Position numbers and translations under genes: made by a program
Notes under the pieces: generated by a model
What the model was told of the DNA's origin: nothing
The model's input: only the letters and a program-made list of their open reading frames with translations
Database searches by the model: none
Assembly (NCBI GenBank): GCA_023433465.1
Contig: JAEZCR010000043.1
Span: 1-18,811, forward strand
Direction of reading: 5' to 3'
Length of the DNA stretch: 18,811 bases
DNA from: Pseudomonadota bacterium
Lineage (GTDB): Bacteria; Pseudomonadota; Gammaproteobacteria; Steroidobacterales; Steroidobacteraceae
Shown: piece after piece, positions 14,367 through 18,811 of the stretch
Numbering within the stretch: position 1 is the first letter of the stretch
How the letters are laid out: every line of letters begins with the position of its first letter

Positions 14367-16915
14367 ACTTCGGAATCGTCGGCGCCATTCTCAAGAAGGA
14401 TGCGCGCAGCCTCTATCCACTGCTGCTGCTCGCCGCGCTGCTGTTCGCCGCCGACGTGTTCATCGAGCGGCTGGAGCTGATCCCCGAAACCTGGCCGATG
14501 TTCCGCTGGCCGTCGCTGCTGCTCGCCGGCACCGTCATGATCTTGGCGATCTTCCAGGCGGACCCGGCCGACAGCCTCGTGGACGACTGGCTCTGCCGCC
14601 CCGTCCCACGCGCGGAGCTGCTCGCCGCGAAGCTGATCCTGGCGCTCGGAGTGTTGTACTTCTCGCGCTTCATTGCCGCGCTGGCCGTCGCTCCATTCCT
14701 GGGTGCGTCCTTCACGGAATCCCTGCAGATGGCCCTGCTTCTGCTCGAGGACCCGGTGTACCTGATCATCCTGGCGATCGTGCTGTTCACCGCGCTCGTC
14801 ACGCGCACGATCGTGCAGGGCATCGGCGTGCTGATCGCGATCTTCACCTGCGCGTTCGTCGTTCCCACGCCGCTCTCGACCGCACCGGGCCCGATGCAAC
14901 CCGCCATCGGCGAGGCATTGCTGTACAGCGGGTTCGGGTGGCTGGCACACACTCCCGCCGCGCTGATTCCCCTGGGACTGCTCGCGCTCGGCTGCTGGCT
15001 GGTGTACTGGCGGCGCAGTATGCGGACCGCGCGAGTCCTGCTCGGCGCAACGGTGCTGCTCACGATGCTGCTGGTGATCCTGCCCATGTGGCTGGTTCCC
15101 TGGAAACAGGTGTTCGCCGCGCAGATCGCGTTGGCGCCGGGCGATGCAACAGCCGCGACGACGGAACGAGCGCGGTCCATCTACCTGCACAACCCGAGCG
15201 CGTGTCTTCCCGCCACGCGGCGTCGGGATATCGGCCAGGATCCCGCGTTCACGGCCGCGCGCGAAGCGGTCGGCGTTCCGCCATGGACCATCGAAGACCA
15301 GCAGGACTCCGGCCCGGATTCGGTCGTCTTCCTGACTTCCATCCAGCCCCGGCGACTGCCACCGGACTGGCGCGTCAAGCTCGGCTTCGTCGAGGCGGAA
15401 TTCCATTCGGCGACCGCGTCGCCGCTGTATTCCTTGCGGCCCACGACCTACAACGTGGCTCACGACGGCGTGAACTTGTCGCACGCCTGGGTGCTGCCGG
15501 AGTGGGCGGTTCGGCGTCTCGGCAGCGAACCCAACGTCGAATTGAGATTGCGCTACTTCCTCGCGCTGCTCGAGCCGCATCGATTCCGCCTGCCGGTAGA
15601 TGGACGCCGTCATCGCGTTCCGCATCTCGGGTTCTGCGGGGCGAAGCTCGACACCGCCGGCGGTCACATCGACGTGGACTGCTTCACGGGCTTCGACAAG
15701 CCCGCGCAGATCAGCGCCGAACTCGAGGACATTCCCTCGAGCCGCGTTCACGCGCTGCAAGACTACTCGCCACGCTGGGCACGCTGGCCGTTCGGCTTGC
15801 GCCATTCGCTGACGATCGAGTCACCACGCCTCGGGAACAGCGACCACATCACCGTCACCGCGTGGACCGTGGCGGATTACCTCGAGGAGTCGCTGGTATT
15901 GCCGGGCATCCTCGGTGGCGACGCCAGCACCTGCCCACTGCCCATCAGCGGAAGTCGTCAGTTCCAGCAGGCGATGTGGCGCGACACGGCGCCGCACGAA
16001 GCGATCTCCATCACGGTGGACGAAGGCGTGCAGCTCGAGGTGCTCGACTTCGGTGGCCAGGGCTCTCCCATCGTGCTGCTGCCCGGCCTGGGCGCGACGG
16101 CGCACAGTTACGATGAGCTCGCGCCGCAACTGGCGCGCAAGCATCGCGTAGTCGCGATCACCCGCCGGGGCACCGGCTACTCCAGCAGACCGGATTTCGG
16201 TTTCGACACCCCGCGTCTCGCGCAGGACGTGCTGCGCGTGATGGACGCGCTGGAACTGCAGCAGGTGCTGCTGGTCGGCCACTCCGTCGCGGGAGACGAG
16301 CTCACCTGGCTGGGCGGTCATCATGCGGAACGCTTCAGCGGGCTCGTATACCTGGATGCCGCCTACGATCGCTCGGGTGTCCAGGATTCGCACGTGCGTG
16401 AACTCTACGGCCGCCTGCCGCCCGAGCCGCCCCTTCCGCCGCGGGCGCTGCGCGACTACGCGGCCCTGAGCAAACTACTCGCCGAGCGCCGCCACACGCG
16501 TTTGCCGGAAGGAGAGCTCATCGCCTCCTTCAACTTCGGCAAGCCGTACCTCGCGGGCACGCCGGCCATCGACGACCGCCGGCAGCAGGCCATCATGGCG
16601 GCGCTCGAAACGCCCGACTACGGCGCCGTGAAGATTCCCGCGCTGGCCGTGTACGCGTTCGAGGATCCCGACTGGCCTTTACCACCGTGGTACGACGCGC
16701 ACGACGCGGAACTGAGAGAGACGCTGGCGGAGCTCGGTCGGATACGCGATGACCAGCGGCGCAAGAACATCGAACAATTCAGGCGCGGCGTGGTGCAGGG
16801 GCGGGTCCTGGAGCTTCCGAAAGCCACTCATTACCTGATCCAGTCGAACCAGCGCGAGGTGCTCGAGGCGATCGAAGGGTTCAGTCGGGAAATTCCAGCA
16901 GGTGATCGCCGATGA
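14363..16915 (+). CDS. ABC-2-like permease fused to a periplasmic alpha/beta hydrolase
   Basis: This 850-residue protein has three parts. Residues 1-247 have about seven membrane helices (near 17-34, 49-66, 88-113, 123-146, 150-170, 196-216, 224-247) with a cytoplasmic KKDAR start and WRRSMRTAR loop, the ABC-2-like permease layout. Residues 248-535 are a soluble domain of no recognised family, placed outside the cytoplasm because seven helices with the N-terminus inside put the rest outside. Residues 538-850 are a complete alpha/beta hydrolase: VLLPGLG (571-577) for the oxyanion hole, VVAITRRGTGYSSRP (596-610), nucleophile Ser641 in VGHSVAG, acid near Asp768 in YAFEDPDW and base His823 in KATHYL. 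Free-standing relatives of this hydrolase are, as I recall, exported with their own signal peptide; here the membrane domain replaces it. The ATG at 14363 overlaps the ATPase stop. The C-terminus overlaps the convergent AraC gene by 35 bases. No internal stop or frame change is seen. Confidence 0.88.
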   Translation: MNFGIVGAILKKDARSLYPLLLLAALLFAADVFIERLELIPETWPMFRWPSLLLAGTVMILAIFQADPADSLVDDWLCRPVPRAELLAAKLILALGVLYFSRFIAALAVAPFLGASFTESLQMALLLLEDPVYLIILAIVLFTALVTRTIVQGIGVLIAIFTCAFVVPTPLSTAPGPMQPAIGEALLYSGFGWLAHTPAALIPLGLLALGCWLVYWRRSMRTARVLLGATVLLTMLLVILPMWLVPWKQVFAAQIALAPGDATAATTERARSIYLHNPSACLPATRRRDIGQDPAFTAAREAVGVPPWTIEDQQDSGPDSVVFLTSIQPRRLPPDWRVKLGFVEAEFHSATASPLYSLRPTTYNVAHDGVNLSHAWVLPEWAVRRLGSEPNVELRLRYFLALLEPHRFRLPVDGRRHRVPHLGFCGAKLDTAGGHIDVDCFTGFDKPAQISAELEDIPSSRVHALQDYSPRWARWPFGLRHSLTIESPRLGNSDHITVTAWTVADYLEESLVLPGILGGDASTCPLPISGSRQFQQAMWRDTAPHEAISITVDEGVQLEVLDFGGQGSPIVLLPGLGATAHSYDELAPQLARKHRVVAITRRGTGYSSRPDFGFDTPRLAQDVLRVMDALELQQVLLVGHSVAGDELTWLGGHHAERFSGLVYLDAAYDRSGVQDSHVRELYGRLPPEPPLPPRALRDYAALSKLLAERRHTRLPEGELIASFNFGKPYLAGTPAIDDRRQQAIMAALETPDYGAVKIPALAVYAFEDPDWPLPPWYDAHDAELRETLAELGRIRDDQRRKNIEQFRRGVVQGRVLELPKATHYLIQSNQREVLEAIEGFSREIPAGDRR

Positions 16916-17756
16916 TCGTGGTGAAGCCGGCCTTGCGGCTGAGCCACGAGGCGGGCGACGTGCCCATGAAGCCCCTGAACTCGCGATCGAAGTGAGACTC
17001 GTCGTAGTAGGCGTCGAGATGCGCGCGCCGCGCGCCCGGCCGGTATGCACCCATCAGCCGGTACGCATGCTTGAAGCGCTCCACACGCGCGAAACGCTTC
17101 GGCGTCATTCCCACGCGCGCGACGAAGCGCCGTTCGAGCGTGCGCGCATCGAGGCGTTGCTCGCGCACCCACTCCAGGATGGGTTGCGCGCCGCGCGTGG
17201 CGCGGATCCTCCGGAGCAGTAGTTCGGTCGCGGCGTCGTCGCGGATGTGATCGTCCAGGCGGCGCAGGAAGAACCGGTCGAAGACCTTTTGCAATCGTTC
17301 AATCGATCCGAGGCTCGCGATCTCATCCTCGAGGTCGAGCAGCGCACGGCAGCCGAGATCGGCGCAGGCGACCGTGTTGTCCCGAAAGTCGGCCAGCGGC
17401 CTGCGCAGCAGCACGCGCAGCGCCCGGGGATCCAGCTTCACGCCCGCGAGGCGCAATCCGCCCGGACTTTGCGTGAGCACCGATTTCGACCGGCCGCCGA
17501 TGACGTAGCTGAGGCTCATGTTCGCGCGCTTCTCGGGCTCGCCGAGTTGCCAGCGCGAGAATTCGCCGGCCACGTGGAACACGATCTCGGAATGTCCATC
17601 CGGAATCAGCAGGTCCGGTGGTTCGACCGGAGCCGCGGTCGCGTGCATCTTCACCGACTCGACCCACCAGTAACACTTGATCCACGGAGCGAGACGCGCA
17701 TCGGGCCGCAGCCGCCAGTAGCGCATTCCGTCGTCTGACATCGTCGGTGTGATCAC
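16881..17756 (-). CDS. AraC family transcriptional regulator with DUF6597-like N-terminal domain
   Basis: This 291-residue cytoplasmic regulator has an N-terminal sensor of the DUF6597 kind (YWRLRPDARLAPWIKCYWW, then LLIPDGHSEIVFHVAG at 49-64 and a GGRSKS segment) and a C-terminal AraC HTH pair from about 185. The second HTH carries the AraC signature YYDESHFDREFRGFMGTSP (250-268). I take the GTG at 17756 because GGAG lies five bases upstream; in-frame ATG codons follow at 17741 and 17726. The linker between the two HTH motifs (MGAYRPGARRAHLD) is unusual: the typical AGYYDQ lead-in is replaced by LDAYYDES. The stop lies within the end of the convergent permease-hydrolase gene. It is divergent from the IorAB-like genes with a 63-base gap, so they are its most likely targets, although the ABC operon is also adjacent. 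Confidence 0.88.
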   Translation of the reverse strand: MITPTMSDDGMRYWRLRPDARLAPWIKCYWWVESVKMHATAAPVEPPDLLIPDGHSEIVFHVAGEFSRWQLGEPEKRANMSLSYVIGGRSKSVLTQSPGGLRLAGVKLDPRALRVLLRRPLADFRDNTVACADLGCRALLDLEDEIASLGSIERLQKVFDRFFLRRLDDHIRDDAATELLLRRIRATRGAQPILEWVREQRLDARTLERRFVARVGMTPKRFARVERFKHAYRLMGAYRPGARRAHLDAYYDESHFDREFRGFMGTSPASWLSRKAGFTTIIGDHLLEFPD

Positions 17757-17783
17757 TGCCGCTCCACTGCCGAATTTTTACAA

Positions 17784-17798
17784 GACGCCTTCGGCGTC
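17784..17798. promoter_or_regulatory. Short palindrome in the AraC/IorA divergent gap
   Basis: GACGCC and GGCGTC around TTC form a six-base dyad in the 63-base region shared by the AraC and 2Fe-2S genes. It could be a regulator site or part of a leader hairpin. On the minus strand an A-rich stretch follows rather than a U tract, so it is not a terminator. GC-rich dyads of this size are frequent here, hence the low confidence. Confidence 0.25.
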
Positions 17799-17804
17799 GC
17801 GCTC

Positions 17805-17840
17805 GATACTGATTCGCGCATGAAGACCGAGCTCAGTATC
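17805..17840. repeat. 8-bp inverted repeat straddling the start codon of the 2Fe-2S subunit
   Basis: GATACTGA (17805-17812) and TCAGTATC (17833-17840) are perfect inverse complements separated by 20 bases that include the ATG at 17820. It could be an operator for the divergent AraC protein or an mRNA hairpin placing the start codon in its loop. No Shine-Dalgarno sequence is visible before this ATG, so either reading would affect initiation. Confidence 0.35.
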
Positions 17841-18269
17841 AATGGTGAGACGCGCGCCGTCGAGGCCGATCCCGATACTCCTCTTCTATGGGTGCTGCGC
17901 GATCACCTGGGGATGACGGGCACGAAGTTCGGCTGCGGCATCGGTCAGTGCGGCGCGTGCACCGTGCACCTCGATGGCACGGCCACACGCTCCTGCCTCA
18001 TGCCGCTGCAGGCCGCGATGGGAATGAAGATCACGACGATCGAAGGACTGTCCCGGACTTCGGACCACCCACTGCAGCGCGCGTGGCTGGACGTCAACGT
18101 GGCGCAGTGCGGCTACTGCCAGGCGGGCATGCTCATGGCCGCCGCGGCGCTGCTTCGGGACCACCCGAATCCCAGCGACGAGCAGATAGACGCCGCGATG
18201 ACCAACATCTGCCGCTGCGGCACGTACCAGCGCGTGCGCACCGCGATTCGCAAGGCCGCGAGCGAATGA
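17820..18269 (+). CDS. 2Fe-2S subunit of an IorA-like molybdenum hydroxylase (xanthine dehydrogenase family)
   Basis: This 149-residue electron-transfer subunit passes electrons from the molybdenum centre to an external acceptor. The N-terminal ferredoxin-like domain binds one 2Fe-2S cluster with Cys39, Cys44, Cys47 and Cys59 (CGIGQCGAC then RSC). The C-terminal helical domain binds the second with Cys97, Cys100, Cys131 and Cys133 (CGYCQAG and CRCG). All eight ligands are present and the length is typical of the isoquinoline 1-oxidoreductase alpha subunit class. The stop overlaps the start of the molybdopterin subunit by four bases (ATGA). No FAD subunit lies between them, which fits the two-subunit IorAB layout using a cytochrome-type acceptor. 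No ribosome binding site is evident before the ATG. The substrate, an aldehyde or N-heterocycle in this family, is not known. Confidence 0.93.
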   Translation: MKTELSINGETRAVEADPDTPLLWVLRDHLGMTGTKFGCGIGQCGACTVHLDGTATRSCLMPLQAAMGMKITTIEGLSRTSDHPLQRAWLDVNVAQCGYCQAGMLMAAAALLRDHPNPSDEQIDAAMTNICRCGTYQRVRTAIRKAASE

Positions 18270-18811
18270 ACCGCCGCGAGTTCATCGTCGCGACCAGTGT
18301 CGTCGGCGGCGGCATGGCCATCGGCCTCGTGCCGCGAGCAGAGAGCGCGGCGCAAACTACCCGCCCGTCGGAACTGACGCCGTGGATCGTGATCGGCGCC
18401 GACAACCTAGTGACGGTGCGCGTGCCCGGCCCGGAATCGGGAACGGGAAACACGACGCAGGCGGCAATGTACGTGACCGAAGAACTCGGCTGCGACTGGA
18501 ACGACGTGCGCGTCGAGCCGATCTCGTTCAACCGCAATTCGCGCGAGGGGAATCTCTACCTCGGCGCGACCGGCATATGGTCCACGTTCGCCGGCGCCGG
18601 CGCGTCGGGCGACCTCATGAAGACGCTGACGCAGGCCGGCGCGAGTGCGCGCGAACGGTTGCGCGCGGCCGCGGCGGCGCAATGGAAAGTGCCGACGAAG
18701 GAAATCGACTTGAAGGCGGGCGTGCTGACCCACACGCGCACGAAACGCCAGGCGACGTTTGGCGAGGTCGCCGCCCCCGCCGCGACCAACAAACAACCCA
18801 GGGGAACCAGA
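18266..18811 (+). CDS. Molybdopterin-binding subunit of IorB-like oxidoreductase, N-terminal part
   Basis: The first 182 codons are present and the frame is open to the right edge; the full family length is about 700-750 residues. The N-terminus is a twin-arginine signal: MNRREFIVATSVVGGG with Arg3-Arg4 and a hydrophobic stretch to about residue 22, cleavage near AESA-A. This predicts folding with the molybdenum cofactor in the cytoplasm and export with the 2Fe-2S subunit, as in IorB. The following PWIVIGADNLVTVRVPG (39-55) and MYVTEELGCDWNDVRVE (68-84) match the first repeat of the family. Where most relatives have EMGQG, this protein has ESGTGN (57-62), a departure at a conserved glutamine. 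The start codon overlaps the preceding stop, so the two subunits are translationally coupled. Confidence 0.9.
   Translation, partial: MNRREFIVATSVVGGGMAIGLVPRAESAAQTTRPSELTPWIVIGADNLVTVRVPGPESGTGNTTQAAMYVTEELGCDWNDVRVEPISFNRNSREGNLYLGATGIWSTFAGAGASGDLMKTLTQAGASARERLRAAAAAQWKVPTKEIDLKAGVLTHTRTKRQATFGEVAAPAATNKQPRGTR

Noticed and set aside
14231..15805. Long open frame antisense to the permease part (524 residues)
   Set aside because: It is rich in Arg, Glu, Gln and Gly as expected for the shadow of a GC-rich gene, has no domain, and overlaps a well-supported gene.
15974..16915. Separate hydrolase gene starting at the internal ATG (residue 538)
   Set aside because: The frame is continuous from the permease, no ribosome binding site precedes this ATG, and a protein starting there would lack an export signal.
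17772..17798. Rho-independent terminator from the GACGCC/GGCGTC stem
   Set aside because: It lies between two divergent starts, and on the minus strand it is followed by an A-rich rather than a U-rich run.

Overview
The window is an 18.8 kb stretch of high-GC bacterial chromosome with short intergenic gaps. Signal peptides, a TonB-dependent receptor, a Tat-exported molybdoenzyme and AraC/GntR regulators show a Gram-negative host. The gene mix (TonB receptor, alpha-amino acid ester hydrolase, tannase-family esterase, YtrA-type ABC operon, IorAB-like oxidoreductase) fits a high-GC gammaproteobacterium of the Steroidobacter/Xanthomonadales kind. That placement is inference from family content, as no rRNA or tRNA is present. 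No tRNA, rRNA, CRISPR array, insertion sequence or phage gene was recognised, and no gene-free stretch exceeds 300 bases; the longest is about 146 bases (5778-5923), where I see nothing.

Left part (1-2818): a minus-strand unit reads an MFS transporter into the first 12 codons of a GH43 beta-xylosidase-like enzyme cut by the window edge. A secreted tannase/feruloyl-esterase family enzyme is divergent to it. Together they look like a small plant cell-wall or phenolic ester utilisation locus.

Middle part (2835-13003): single genes or loose pairs. They are a secreted alpha-amino acid ester hydrolase with all its diagnostic residues; a divergent small secreted protein with a TonB-C-like tail; a STAS-like protein; an MscS-type channel divergent to a trehalose-phosphatase-like enzyme (an osmotic-stress theme); a secreted PQQ-type beta-propeller protein; a zinc alcohol dehydrogenase; and a divergent TonB-dependent receptor.

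Right part (13026-16915): a tight operon of a YtrA-type GntR repressor, an ABC ATPase and an 850-residue protein. The last fuses a seven-helix ABC-2-like permease and its large extracytoplasmic domain to a complete alpha/beta hydrolase in one reading frame. A perfect 8-bp inverted repeat (13026-13048) just before the repressor's ribosome binding site is its likely operator. This repressor plus ATPase plus permease-hydrolase fusion is the most unusual feature here and could couple export to hydrolysis of the exported compound in the periplasm.

The window ends with a convergent AraC-type regulator and, divergent from it, the two-gene start of an IorAB-like molybdenum hydroxylase: a 2Fe-2S subunit and the N-terminal part of a Tat-exported molybdopterin subunit. 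An 8-bp inverted repeat straddles the first start codon.
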